Shown: positions 48,695 through 55,721 of the stretch, one piece after another
How the letters are laid out: each line of letters opens with the position of its first letter
Numbering within the stretch: position 1 is the stretch's first letter
Origin: Prochlorococcus sp. AG-355-K03
Lineage (GTDB): Bacteria > Cyanobacteriota > Cyanobacteriia > PCC-6307 > Cyanobiaceae
DNA length: 64,000 nt
Assembly: GCA_003278685.1 (NCBI GenBank)
Contig: QCDS01000003.1
Span: 1 to 64,000 of the forward strand
Direction: 5' to 3'
Position numbers and translations under genes: made by a program
Notes under the pieces: generated by a model
Databases searched by the model: none
What the model saw: only the letters and a program-made list of their open reading frames with translations
Told to the model about the DNA's origin: nothing

Positions 48695-49282
48695 TTATAG
48701 GGGTGATGTTTCAATAAAAGAAGGAGCAACACTTACTGTTTGGGTTCCAATAGGAGCTATTAATAACTCAGATGATCTTAATTTAGAAATTAATCTTGTT
48801 GATGTTACTCGTGTAGAACCAATTAGTTCACCTATCCTTTCATGAGTTAACCTAAAAGGTAACTCACACCATTGACCACATCTTCTACCTAGACGATTTA
48901 CTAGTATTGAAAACAACGCCTGTAATCGCTGTTCTGCATTTCCTAAGTGTCTAATCCTAAGGAGTTGCAAAGTCCATTCATTTACTGCATCGAAACCAAT
49001 ATTCTCATCAATATTTACATTGCTGTGAAAAGATAAATCTGTTAGTGCTTCAACGCAGACACCTTCGCTACATAAAAGATCTGTTCTTAATTGATCTCCT
49101 GATTGTAAAAATGCGAGTGTCATTCCTTCAGTTTCTTCACAAGGGCAATAAACTCTTGCAATCCCACTTTCAACTTCTAGGCATGTGCCTTTCGGTCTTG
49201 ATGAAGAGTCTATTAAAACGGATTGTCCAGTTATTATCCTTACTGATTTTGGTGGAGATTCTCCATAACTATGGAAATTCAT
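48695..49282 (-). CDS. Crp/Fnr family transcriptional regulator
   Basis: A 195-aa regulator with a beta-roll effector domain (about 15-90; LEVESGIARVYCPCEE and FLQSGDQL) and a C-terminal winged helix (LTHERIGELIGSTRVTSTRL, about 145-166) close to NtcA/CRP in the recognition helix. Conserved cAMP-binding residues are not evident. It has several cysteines (YCPC, LLCSEGVC, RRCGQWC), so redox or Fe-S sensing cannot be excluded. A Fur-like box lies 14 bases before its ATG, suggesting iron-repressed expression. Confidence 0.85.
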   Translation of the reverse strand: MNFHSYGESPPKSVRIITGQSVLIDSSSRPKGTCLEVESGIARVYCPCEETEGMTLAFLQSGDQLRTDLLCSEGVCVEALTDLSFHSNVNIDENIGFDAVNEWTLQLLRIRHLGNAEQRLQALFSILVNRLGRRCGQWCELPFRLTHERIGELIGSTRVTSTRLISKLRSSELLIAPIGTQTVSVAPSFIETSPL

Positions 49283-49295
49283 TAATAAAAAATAT

Positions 49296-49314
49296 GATAA
49301 TGAGAATTATTATC
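49296..49314. promoter_or_regulatory. Fur-box-like site, Crp side
   Basis: GATAATGAGAATTATTATC matches the 19-bp Fur consensus at 17 of 19 positions, the best match in the window. It lies 14 bases upstream of the ATG of the Crp/Fnr gene (minus strand), where bound Fur would block the promoter. Confidence 0.75.
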
Positions 49315-49340
49315 AATTATGCACTAAAGAAATACTAATT

Positions 49341-49359
49341 GCAATAGATTCTCATTATC
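49341..49359. promoter_or_regulatory. Second Fur-box-like site, zinc-ribbon side
   Basis: GCAATAGATTCTCATTATC matches the Fur consensus at 13 of 19 positions; the right half (CTCATTATC) is well conserved and the left half is degenerate. It lies 45 bases from the first box and 78 bases before the zinc-ribbon gene, whose -10-like TATAAT is at 49400-49405. Confidence 0.5.
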
Positions 49360-49436
49360 ATAACATTTCTGAAGTTTTTCTTTACATAGTATTTAGGAAT
49401 ATAATTTATGTAGAATTGATAAGTATTTTGTTTTAG

Positions 49437-49625
49437 ATGAGCGTAAATAGAGTTTGTTTTAATTGTGGAAGTTCTTCATTCGTCTCAGACCGATCTTTAG
49501 GAGGTAAGATTGTCTGTTCTAAATGTGGGTCTTCTTCATTTAAAAATAAATCATCTTCATTTTTAAAAAGTAAAAAATTAGTATTTCTTGCTATTGCAAT
49601 AGCTATTTTTATAATTGTTATTTAG
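49437..49625 (+). CDS. Small zinc-ribbon protein with C-terminal membrane anchor
   Basis: A 62-aa protein with a four-cysteine zinc ribbon (CFNCGSSSFV and CSKCGSSSFK, each followed by a SSSF repeat) and a C-terminal hydrophobic helix (LVFLAIAIAIFIIVI). This would make a tail-anchored zinc-ribbon. Divergent from the Crp/Fnr gene across a region with two Fur-like boxes, so it may be iron-regulated. It overlaps the convergent ABC ATPase by 8 bases. Function unknown. Confidence 0.75.
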   Translation: MSVNRVCFNCGSSSFVSDRSLGGKIVCSKCGSSSFKNKSSSFLKSKKLVFLAIAIAIFIIVI

Positions 49626-50406
49626 ATAATCTGTTTATATTCCAAATTCCATTATTATTAGTTACCTCTACTTGAATATCAAATAACTTATTAAGATTCT
49701 TACTATTAATAACCTTATTTTGATCTCCATCAGCGATTATTTTTCCACCTTTTAACATTATGACCCGGTCATAAATTTTTGTAATCGTTGAAATATCATG
49801 AGTGACGCATAAAATTTTAGTATTTAATTTTGATAAATCATTAACCTTATCAATTACAAAAAACTTTGATTTATAATCTAAATTTGCTGTTGGTTCATCT
49901 AGGATTAAGATTTCAGGTTTTTTGATTAATGCCCGTGCAATGAGAGAAATTTGTTTTTCTCCATCTGATAAATAGGAAAAATTCTTTTTAGATAAATTTG
50001 AAATATTCATTTTCTTCATAATTTTTACCACCTCATAAGAATCTCTTTCAGATTTATTTTGTACGTAACAATATCTTCCATATAGTCCACTTAAAATTAA
50101 ATCAAAAACTTGTAAATTTGGATTTATTCTATTTTTTATATCATTATTTACGGTACTTATTTTATTTCTTAGTTCCCATAAATTTATAAGTTCTTTGTCA
50201 AATATCTTCAGTTTAGATTCATTATCTACTACTGGATATATGTTTCTATTAATTATTTCAATTAAGGATGATTTACCTGAACCATTTGGTCCAATTAATA
50301 TTAAATTTTCTGAATAACCTATCTTTAAATTTAAATTTTTAATTACTCTAAAGCCATTTTTAAAACAATTTATATTTTTTGCGTCAAACCAAAATTTATT
50401 TAACAC
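49618..50406 (-). CDS. ABC transporter ATPase without adjacent permease
   Basis: A 262-aa ABC ATPase. Walker A is LIGPNGSGKSSLIEII near residue 37, the signature is a variant SYLSDGEKQISLIARAL (LSDGE instead of LSGGQ), Walker B is ILILDEPTANLDY and the H-loop is CVTHDIST. It is of the type that stands alone or in ModF/YlmA-like pairs. The start is GTG 50404-50406, sharing its G with the stop of the 33-aa membrane peptide upstream (TAGTG), indicating coupling. Substrate unknown. Confidence 0.82.
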   Translation of the reverse strand: MLNKFWFDAKNINCFKNGFRVIKNLNLKIGYSENLILIGPNGSGKSSLIEIINRNIYPVVDNESKLKIFDKELINLWELRNKISTVNNDIKNRINPNLQVFDLILSGLYGRYCYVQNKSERDSYEVVKIMKKMNISNLSKKNFSYLSDGEKQISLIARALIKKPEILILDEPTANLDYKSKFFVIDKVNDLSKLNTKILCVTHDISTITKIYDRVIMLKGGKIIADGDQNKVINSKNLNKLFDIQVEVTNNNGIWNINRLSK

Positions 50407-50507
50407 TAAAACTTATTGCTCCAAAATATAATCAATTGAATCGAGCTTAAAATAAATATAAAAAGATAAAGCCAATTCAACCATGAAGGTCTATTTACTT
50501 TTTTCAT
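50406..50507 (-). CDS. 33-aa single-helix membrane peptide, possibly the split tail of the Rieske protein
   Basis: Start ATG 50505-50507, stop TAG 50406-50408. The peptide (MKKVNRPSWLNWLYLFIFIL then a second half ending IIFWSNKF) is one membrane helix. It is in the same reading frame as the Rieske oxygenase upstream, separated only by that gene's TAA and one codon (TTC). PaO-type Rieske oxygenases end in two membrane helices; the upstream ORF has one, and this peptide looks like the second. So it may be a separately translated fragment, a readthrough extension, or a strain-specific nonsense mutation. Its stop overlaps the GTG of the ABC ATPase. Confidence 0.6.
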   Translation of the reverse strand: MKKVNRPSWLNWLYLFIFILSSIQLIIFWSNKF

Positions 50508-50510
50508 GAA

Positions 50511-51833
50511 TTATATTAATAACATAAAAAATATTAGCGGAGCAACAAATCTTACAAATGTTTTTCTAATAATATCTATATTATTTGCAATTTCTAACTT
50601 CTTTATCTCAGGAGGATATTTCAATATCACTTTGTCATATACATCAAGATTTTGGTTTTTGTTAATATTTTTCCATGGCTGATCTTTATCTTCAGACTTC
50701 TTGTACCACTTCCAAAAATAATTTATTATCCTATCTTCTCCCAATAATTTTATTTCATCCTTATTTATAAATCCCATATCGTGATTATAAGTTTGTGTTT
50801 TTAAAATCATATAATCTTCATCAAATATCTTATAAAAAATCTTTCTTTGAGTCTCTTTAAATAATAAGAGGTTATTAAGTAGTTTATTTTGTAGAAATTT
50901 CCTGTAGTGTCTCACTATTACTCTTGCTTTGTTGTTTCCTAGAGGAATATGATCTAAAACTTGTAAATATCTTGATGAGGAAGGATCGCCTTTGTAAATT
51001 AATATTCTTCCTGGAGGAATGTACTTTATCCGAATAAATTCTTTTGTAGGGTCATTCTTGTAATAATAAATACTTTCAATGTATTTGGGATTAATATTAA
51101 TTTTCTGGTTAAAACTAACTAGCACGTTTTTATTCACATCTTTATCTGGGATTGTATCGCCATGTACCCAAAAGATATGAAGGATATCTAGGTGATTTTC
51201 AATAATCCTTGACCAATCACATTTGAAGTCAACTAATACCTCCTCAAAGACATAATCCTTATGTGAAAACCCATTTTCATATAATTCATAGTTATTTATG
51301 GGTGTATCTTCGCTTATATTATTTAAATCAGTCTCAGATTTTTTAGAAAAATGTACAAAAATATATCCATTTTTTTCTGATGTTTTGTATTGAGATAAAT
51401 GAATTCTTTTGGCGTAGTTATCGTAGTTGTTATCAACTATATGGCGACATGTTATTCTGTCGAGATTTTGGCAACTTCCTCCAGATGAAAACTTAGCTCC
51501 ATGATATGGGCATGTTATTACTCCATTTGATAATGTCCCTCCAAAAAAGGAGGCCCCTCTATGTGGACAAATATTTTTAATACACCTAACGTTTTTATTC
51601 TCATCTCTATAAATAACAAGAGGCTCATCATAGAGTGAAAAATAATATAGCTTATTTTTTTTTAGTTCTTTAGAGGGACAAATTGCATACCAACCAAATA
51701 AACCTATATTTAATTCTTTTTGATTTTCTCTAATATCAAACGAGTCAATTTTTACCACCGTTCCTTTTTTTAATGGCTTAAGAACGGTATTAAAGTCTTT
51801 TGATTTAAAAAAATTAATTTGTCTGTTTTCCAT
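50511..51833 (-). CDS. Rieske oxygenase, pheophorbide a oxygenase (PaO/Lls1)-like
   Basis: A 440-aa mononuclear-iron oxygenase. The Rieske [2Fe-2S] ligands are CPHRGASFFGG near residue 88 and CPYHGAKFSSGG near 108 (CxH...CxxH). The mononuclear iron site is DWSRIIENHLDILHIFWVHG near 210. The C-terminus ends in a membrane helix (FVRFVAPLIFFMLLI), as in PaO, Tic55 and PTC52. Substrate is unknown; a chlorophyll derivative is one option. A stop codon cuts off what looks like the second C-terminal helix. ATG 51833. Confidence 0.85.
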   Translation of the reverse strand: MENRQINFFKSKDFNTVLKPLKKGTVVKIDSFDIRENQKELNIGLFGWYAICPSKELKKNKLYYFSLYDEPLVIYRDENKNVRCIKNICPHRGASFFGGTLSNGVITCPYHGAKFSSGGSCQNLDRITCRHIVDNNYDNYAKRIHLSQYKTSEKNGYIFVHFSKKSETDLNNISEDTPINNYELYENGFSHKDYVFEEVLVDFKCDWSRIIENHLDILHIFWVHGDTIPDKDVNKNVLVSFNQKININPKYIESIYYYKNDPTKEFIRIKYIPPGRILIYKGDPSSSRYLQVLDHIPLGNNKARVIVRHYRKFLQNKLLNNLLLFKETQRKIFYKIFDEDYMILKTQTYNHDMGFINKDEIKLLGEDRIINYFWKWYKKSEDKDQPWKNINKNQNLDVYDKVILKYPPEIKKLEIANNIDIIRKTFVRFVAPLIFFMLLI

Positions 51834-51993
51834 AAATTAATTTCTTTTTTTTAAAATGACTGTTTATCTTTCGGAACTATAACCCAAGTAAATAATCAAT
51901 TTCTTATAAAAGGAAAATTCTCTATTATTTGTAGCAATAATTATGTATTTATCTAAAAATATTGAGTTTCTGTCGTATCTATGTATCTTTATT

Positions 51994-52188
51994 TCATGTT
52001 TTCTGTATCTTTTGTGATTCTTTCAAATTTTTTATGTAATCAATAGCATCATCAATATTTTTGTGGAAATTGCATTGACCCAAATAACAACCTATAAACC
52101 TTAGAAATTTTCTCTTGCCACCACTAATTTCATATCTATGAATTGTTCCGCCATCTACAGGAGCATAAATAAGTTCTGGTAGTGCCAT
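51994..52188 (-). CDS. Small conserved hypothetical protein, 64 aa
   Basis: A soluble 64-aa protein (ELIYAPVDGGTIHRYEISGG, FLRFIGCYLGQCNFHKNIDD) with two cysteines and a compact beta-beta-helix-looking layout. The composition and lack of low complexity suggest a real gene. No family recognised. It stands alone between the Rieske operon and a 367-base region with little else. Confidence 0.65.
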   Translation of the reverse strand: MALPELIYAPVDGGTIHRYEISGGKRKFLRFIGCYLGQCNFHKNIDDAIDYIKNLKESQKIQKT

Positions 52189-52555
52189 ATTAATTTTGAA
52201 TTTAATACTTATTTGAACAATAATTCATGTTCAAATACATTTCCATAGCTCAAACCATATATTTAATAATTAATTTACTTATGTTTGGATAATTATTTAT
52301 TGAATCCCCAAGTATTATTTGTTATCTATTAATTATTGATATGGATTTTTTATTATGCCAAAAGCATTTAGGCGTTTCTTAAAAAAACTACCAAAAAAAA
52401 TTCAAACTTTAAAATACTCATTTAGAGAGTTTTTATCTTCCAAAATATGAAATAGCTGTTGTGGTTAAAAATTTTTAAATTTTTATATTTTTAATAAAAC
52501 ATAGTCGGCAGATCTAAAATCTAAACTATATTAAACTTGCAATTTATAAAATACT
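52189..52555. other. 367-base intergenic region with one candidate micro-ORF
   Basis: This is very AT-rich and holds no RNA gene or strong hairpin that could be recognised. The only coding candidate is the 31-aa ORF at 52355-52450 listed next. The region between the two diverging genes presumably contains both promoters, but no box could be assigned with confidence. Confidence 0.5.
52355..52450 (+). CDS. Candidate 31-aa basic micro-ORF
   Basis: ATG 52355 to TGA 52450 encodes a strongly basic, probably helical peptide (MPKAFRRFLKKLPKKI at its start). It could be a real micro-protein or chance, since a frame this short is common in AT-rich DNA. No ribosome-binding site is visible. Confidence 0.3.
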   Translation: MPKAFRRFLKKLPKKIQTLKYSFREFLSSKI

Positions 52556-52897
52556 ATGATCAAAAGAGTTTTTACGATATTCACTTTAACTTTGCTTCTT
52601 CTTTTTGGTAGCCCAGTTTACTCATTGGATACTTCTTCTAAAACTCTTGAAAAGTATACTAAAAAGATTTCTAATAAGTTCACAAGAACTTATTGTAACA
52701 CTTCCAAATTCGGTATATCTTATGAGGGAGCTTTGGCATTCGCTATTGGAGAGACTAATAAGGAATTTAAAAATAATAAACTCAATAAGTTGATAGATTA
52801 TTCTCTTCTAAAAAATTCAATAGTTAATGATTTAGAAAATAATTGCCAGGTTTATGATTTTGCTATAAGTAATTTAGAAAATTTAAAATTTAACTAG
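52556..52897 (+). CDS. Small secreted hypothetical protein
   Basis: A 113-aa protein with a signal peptide (VFTIFTLTLLLLFGSPVYS, cleavage near residue 23). The mature part contains two cysteines (RTYCNTSKFGISYEGALAFA and NNCQVYDFA) that could form a disulfide. ATG at 52556. It resembles small secreted or lumenal picocyanobacterial proteins in general layout; function unknown. Convergent with the 60-aa gene downstream. Confidence 0.7.
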   Translation: MIKRVFTIFTLTLLLLFGSPVYSLDTSSKTLEKYTKKISNKFTRTYCNTSKFGISYEGALAFAIGETNKEFKNNKLNKLIDYSLLKNSIVNDLENNCQVYDFAISNLENLKFN

Positions 52898-52919
52898 AAA
52901 AATGTAAATTGTTAAAGTC

Positions 52920-53102
52920 TTATTTTTTTCCTATCCAATCATTGGGTTTCTCCATCATCCATTCGAATACACCCTTAGCATCAAGGTTTTTAGATGCATA
53001 AACAAATAATATTGGAAATATTAAAATTACTGCGCCAATAACTGCTAACTCTATTTTACCCATCCCCATCTCAGTTAATGTTAAAGCAAAATAATTAATC
53101 AT
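52920..53102 (-). CDS. Small single-helix membrane protein, 60 aa
   Basis: A 60-aa protein with one membrane helix (IELAVIGAVILIFPILFVYA, about residues 17-36) and a C-terminal soluble tail (GVFEWMMEKPNDWIGKK). ATG 53102; an internal Met at residue 12 or 14 could be the start, giving a shorter membrane protein. Function unknown. Confidence 0.6.
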   Translation of the reverse strand: MINYFALTLTEMGMGKIELAVIGAVILIFPILFVYASKNLDAKGVFEWMMEKPNDWIGKK

Positions 53103-53267
53103 TATCTTTATTGAATAAAATTTATATCTTCATAATTTACAAAAAATTTTAATTCTTTCACTTCTTTATAAAAAATCTTAATTTTTTTATAGTGAACTAT
53201 ATATGTATAAAGTACCTATTTTATTGATTCAGACTTTTTAATAATTTAAGTAATATACTTCTGTTTG

Positions 53268-53417
53268 ATGGTTATGAATCATGAAATTATTATTTTCTCA
53301 CCTATTTTGGCAGTATTGATTGGATCTATAGTTTTTACAATTTTCAAAAAAAGAAAGAGATCAGCTAAAAGTATTTATAAATTAATAGATGATTTAGAAA
53401 AAAAATATATATATTAA
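53268..53417 (+). CDS. 49-aa single-helix membrane micro-protein
   Basis: ATG 53268 to TAA 53417. The N-terminal hydrophobic helix (IIIFSPILAVLIGSIVFTIF) is followed by a positively charged KKRKRSAKS stretch and a helical tail, as expected of a membrane protein with a cytoplasmic tail. An in-frame ATG two codons later is an alternative. Not recognised as a known family. Confidence 0.55.
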   Translation: MVMNHEIIIFSPILAVLIGSIVFTIFKKRKRSAKSIYKLIDDLEKKYIY

Positions 53418-53439
53418 TATTTTTTATTAGGAAAAAAGA

Positions 53440-53736
53440 TTAATCAAATTCTATACCTACTTCTTCTTTTAAATCTCTTTCCAAATCTGGAAGATGAGGT
53501 TCAACCCAATGATCTTTGTTATCAATACCAGCTGCATTTACATAATTCATGATGTGTTGATCCACTTGCTTGTAAAGATCATGCAAATTTAAATCCATGC
53601 GAATATCATGTGCAATTTCAGAGACTTGTTGTTCTGTTAGGCAATGATCTGGATGAAGCAAATCACAACATGGAATTCTCTTCTCAATCAATTCATTTAG
53701 ATTGATTTTTATTTCGTAATCTTGATGTACAGTCAT
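53440..53736 (-). CDS. Conserved hypothetical protein, 98 aa
   Basis: A soluble, acidic 98-aa protein with a CC-x-LLHPDHC segment near residue 23 (possible metal site: Cys, Cys, His, Cys), then a helical part (SEIAHDIRMDLNLHDLYKQV) and a HWVEPHLPDLERDL tail. It reads like a real, well-conserved small protein. No function was recognised. Confidence 0.7.
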   Translation of the reverse strand: MTVHQDYEIKINLNELIEKRIPCCDLLHPDHCLTEQQVSEIAHDIRMDLNLHDLYKQVDQHIMNYVNAAGIDNKDHWVEPHLPDLERDLKEEVGIEFD

Positions 53737-53829
53737 TGATTTTATATCTTTATTTTTATTCTAATTATGTTTATGGTTTTGTATATCTTTAGTCAAGAAA
53801 CAAAGTTCTTTACTACCGATGCAGTAATT

Positions 53830-53985
53830 TTAAATAAATAAATCTTCCAAATCTTTATACAAATCATCGTTCTCTTTTTTGTTTTCTATAAGGTCATGAT
53901 GTTCTGGTGAAAGTTCTCTTTTTGAGGTGTAGAAAAGATATCCAAGGGCTCCTAAAAGTAGGGTTGTTGGTAGAATCATTTGCAT
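53830..53985 (-). CDS. 51-aa N-terminal-helix membrane micro-protein
   Basis: ATG 53985 to TAA 53830. The first 19 residues form a hydrophobic helix (MILPTTLLLGALGYLFYTS) followed by charged residues (KRELSPEHHDLIENKKEND) and an acidic tail. The pattern and mixed codon use argue for a real gene. It is divergent from the ribbon-helix-helix gene; the 70 bases between hold two repeat copies. Confidence 0.65.
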   Translation of the reverse strand: MQMILPTTLLLGALGYLFYTSKRELSPEHHDLIENKKENDDLYKDLEDLFI

Positions 53986-54007
53986 TTAATTGACTTATAA
54001 TGAATAT

Positions 54008-54040
54008 AGTGCAACACTTATAACAGTCAAGTGCTGAACT
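54008..54040. repeat. Two related short repeats upstream of the RHH gene
   Basis: AGTGCAACACT (54008-54018) is a perfect inverted repeat (AGTG-3-CACT), and AGTGCTGAACT (54030-54040) is a near-palindrome. They lie between the divergent starts of the 51-aa gene (53985) and the RHH gene (54056), a position suited to an autoregulatory operator. Confidence 0.5.
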
Positions 54041-54055
54041 TTAATTAAATTTTAA

Positions 54056-54454
54056 ATGCCCACCAAGAAAAAAAGAGTTGGTTTTATTCCTAGAGAGGAT
54101 GTTATGAGAATAATTGACAATTTGAGCATAGAGAACAATTTAAGTAATTCAAAAATAATAAGTATTTTAGTGGAAGAAGCACTTTCTACAAGAGGTATAT
54201 TTAATAAAAAAAAAGGGAAATTAACACAAGCATATCAGCAGAATAATAATAATTCACAAACTTTATCTGATAATTCCCCTAGCTTTATAGATAATGTAGA
54301 ATTCTCAGTTGATAATAAATTAGGAAATCATTTTAGTCCAAGTCAATCAAGTCATATAAATAAACCAAATCAGGAAGCTTTTGACTTGCAAACTTATAAA
54401 AAGTTTTTATTATTTCTTAAATTTCAGGAAATGATGGATAAATATGATACTTAA
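54056..54454 (+). CDS. Ribbon-helix-helix-like small DNA-binding protein
   Basis: A 132-aa protein. The first ~45 residues (KKKRVGFIPREDVMRIIDNL, then LSNSKIISILVEEAL) fit a ribbon-helix-helix (CopG-type) DNA-binding domain: a beta strand followed by two helices. The middle (residues 60-105) is Asn/Ser-rich and probably disordered, and the C-terminus is a charged helix. ATG 54056. Related repeats lie upstream and downstream. It could be an orphan antitoxin-like or plasmid-type regulator; no toxin partner was identified. Confidence 0.65.
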   Translation: MPTKKKRVGFIPREDVMRIIDNLSIENNLSNSKIISILVEEALSTRGIFNKKKGKLTQAYQQNNNNSQTLSDNSPSFIDNVEFSVDNKLGNHFSPSQSSHINKPNQEAFDLQTYKKFLLFLKFQEMMDKYDT

Positions 54455-54456
54455 AT

Positions 54457-54477
54457 AGTGTTGCTAAGTGCTGCACT
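54457..54477. repeat. Repeat copy downstream of the RHH gene
   Basis: AGTGTTGC (54457-54464) is the reverse complement of GCAACACT in the upstream site, and AGTGCTGCACT (54467-54477) is a perfect palindrome related to the upstream AGTGCTGAACT. The site starts 3 bases after the RHH stop codon. Confidence 0.5.
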
Positions 54478-54575
54478 TTTCGTTAAATTTAATTTGTATT
54501 TATAGGAGATTTGCATATTAAAAATTTTCACTATTTTAAAAACCTAAATTCAATAATCTATAAATATTTATTCCT

Positions 54576-54890
54576 ATGAATTCATCTCTCCCATTTTTAT
54601 CTGTAAATCTACTCCCTCCAGAAAAGTTATATTGTAATTTTAGTTATTGGAGTTCTTTGTTCTCTCAGGATATGCAAATTTTATGGGATAGGGCGCATGG
54701 GGTACCTTTAGAAAAACTGCCAAAAGAGGTTTCTGATATGATTTTTCCTTATTTATTGCTTGCACTCTCAGACTATAAGACTTCTCAAATAAATAAAATG
54801 AATGGAATAGGGTTAGATAATCTATTAAGCCTTTGGTTTGATAAGTACTTATTAAATAAAAATGGTTACTTCGAATTAATAAAAAAATAA
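54576..54890 (+). CDS. Conserved hypothetical protein, 104 aa
   Basis: A 104-aa protein with aromatic-rich N-terminus (LPPEKLYCNFSYWSSLF), a mid helix (LPKEVSDMIFPYLLLALSDY) and a helical end. It is probably soluble or membrane-associated. ATG 54576; no family recognised. It lies 121 bases after the RHH gene on the same strand. Confidence 0.6.
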   Translation: MNSSLPFLSVNLLPPEKLYCNFSYWSSLFSQDMQILWDRAHGVPLEKLPKEVSDMIFPYLLLALSDYKTSQINKMNGIGLDNLLSLWFDKYLLNKNGYFELIKK

Positions 54891-55017
54891 TATTTAAAAT
54901 AAGCTATTAATATCAAATTTGATTCCTATAAGAATTTATTGCGTTTAAAAATTTTCTAAATGATTCTTTCCGAATTGGCACATCAATACTTTTGCTATAA
55001 ATATATTAAATGGTTTG

Positions 55018-55113
55018 ATGATGAATTCTTTAAATTTCTTTTTAGCAAATATGTGTATTGTCTTTTTGATAATGCTAATTAGGAGAGATGTAAAATTAAG
55101 AAAAGCAAGATAA
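55018..55113 (+). CDS. 31-aa membrane micro-ORF
   Basis: ATG 55018 to TAA 55113. It encodes a short helix (LNFFLANMCIVFLIMLI) and a basic tail (RRDVKLRKAR), the positive-inside pattern of a small membrane protein. Its stop is immediately followed by another ATG (55114). Moderate to low confidence because of its size. Confidence 0.4.
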   Translation: MMNSLNFFLANMCIVFLIMLIRRDVKLRKAR

Positions 55114-55185
55114 ATGAAATTTAATTCAAAAACGCTAAGCTTGATATTAAATCTGTTATTTTGCTTATTTATATTTATTATTTAA
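55114..55185 (+). CDS. 23-aa hydrophobic micro-ORF
   Basis: ATG 55114 follows the TAA of the preceding micro-ORF directly (TAAATG) and ends at TAA 55185. The peptide is almost all hydrophobic after a short Lys-containing N-terminus. It may be a coupled micro-protein, but AT-rich DNA gives Ile/Leu/Phe peptides by chance, so confidence is low. Confidence 0.2.
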   Translation: MKFNSKTLSLILNLLFCLFIFII

Positions 55186-55290
55186 TTTTTTAGTCTTTAT
55201 TCATTAATTTCCAAAAAACCAAAATTAATATTCAAATTTGGTTGACTTTTGTAGTTATTGCGATGATAATGGCAAAAATAAATTTTAATT

Positions 55291-55464
55291 GTGAATCCTC
55301 TTTCAGTTACTTTTGATTATTTTGTTGATGATCTACTTTCATCTGATGCTAATTTGTTGAAAGGGGAACTTGATTTTCTTCTTATGCAAGATTTATTTAA
55401 TTCTACAGATTTGAAGTTTATTAATAAAACTGAAATTGAAGATAACGAATCATTAGCTGCTTAA
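55291..55464 (+). CDS. 57-aa acidic hypothetical protein
   Basis: GTG 55291 to TAA 55464. The peptide is acidic, with amphipathic helices (FDYFVDDLLSSDANLLKGEL, LLMQDLFNSTDLKFI). The mixed polar composition and the stop just before the next ATG (55471) suggest a real gene. No family recognised. Confidence 0.5.
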   Translation: MNPLSVTFDYFVDDLLSSDANLLKGELDFLLMQDLFNSTDLKFINKTEIEDNESLAA

Positions 55465-55470
55465 TTTTTT

Positions 55471-55581
55471 ATGAAATTTTTTTATGAAAGGTTTTGGGCC
55501 CCAGTTTTCGGTTATATTTTATCAAAATTTGTTTTTTTAATAGAAGGTAAAAAGCAAGATATTAAAAATAAAAAAAAATAG
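55471..55581 (+). CDS. 36-aa basic micro-ORF
   Basis: ATG 55471 to TAG 55581, 6 bases after the preceding gene. It encodes an aromatic helix (FYERFWAPVFGYILSKFVFL) with a Lys-rich tail, a possible membrane-surface peptide. Moderate to low confidence owing to length. Confidence 0.45.
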   Translation: MKFFYERFWAPVFGYILSKFVFLIEGKKQDIKNKKK

Positions 55582-55721
55582 ATTAATTACTTTTTGTCTT
55601 TATAAAGTATTAATAATTACATTATTTAAGTCAATATATTTTGATAACAACAAAACTTGTGCTTTAAATTTACGAATATATGCATGGTTGAAATATACAT
55701 AATTGCTTTTTGGCAAATTAA

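Noticed and set aside
48691..48732. Longer poly-Leu N-terminus for the small gene after the Crp/Fnr regulator
   Set aside because: It lies within the regulator coding sequence; ATG 48690 fits a 4-base gap.
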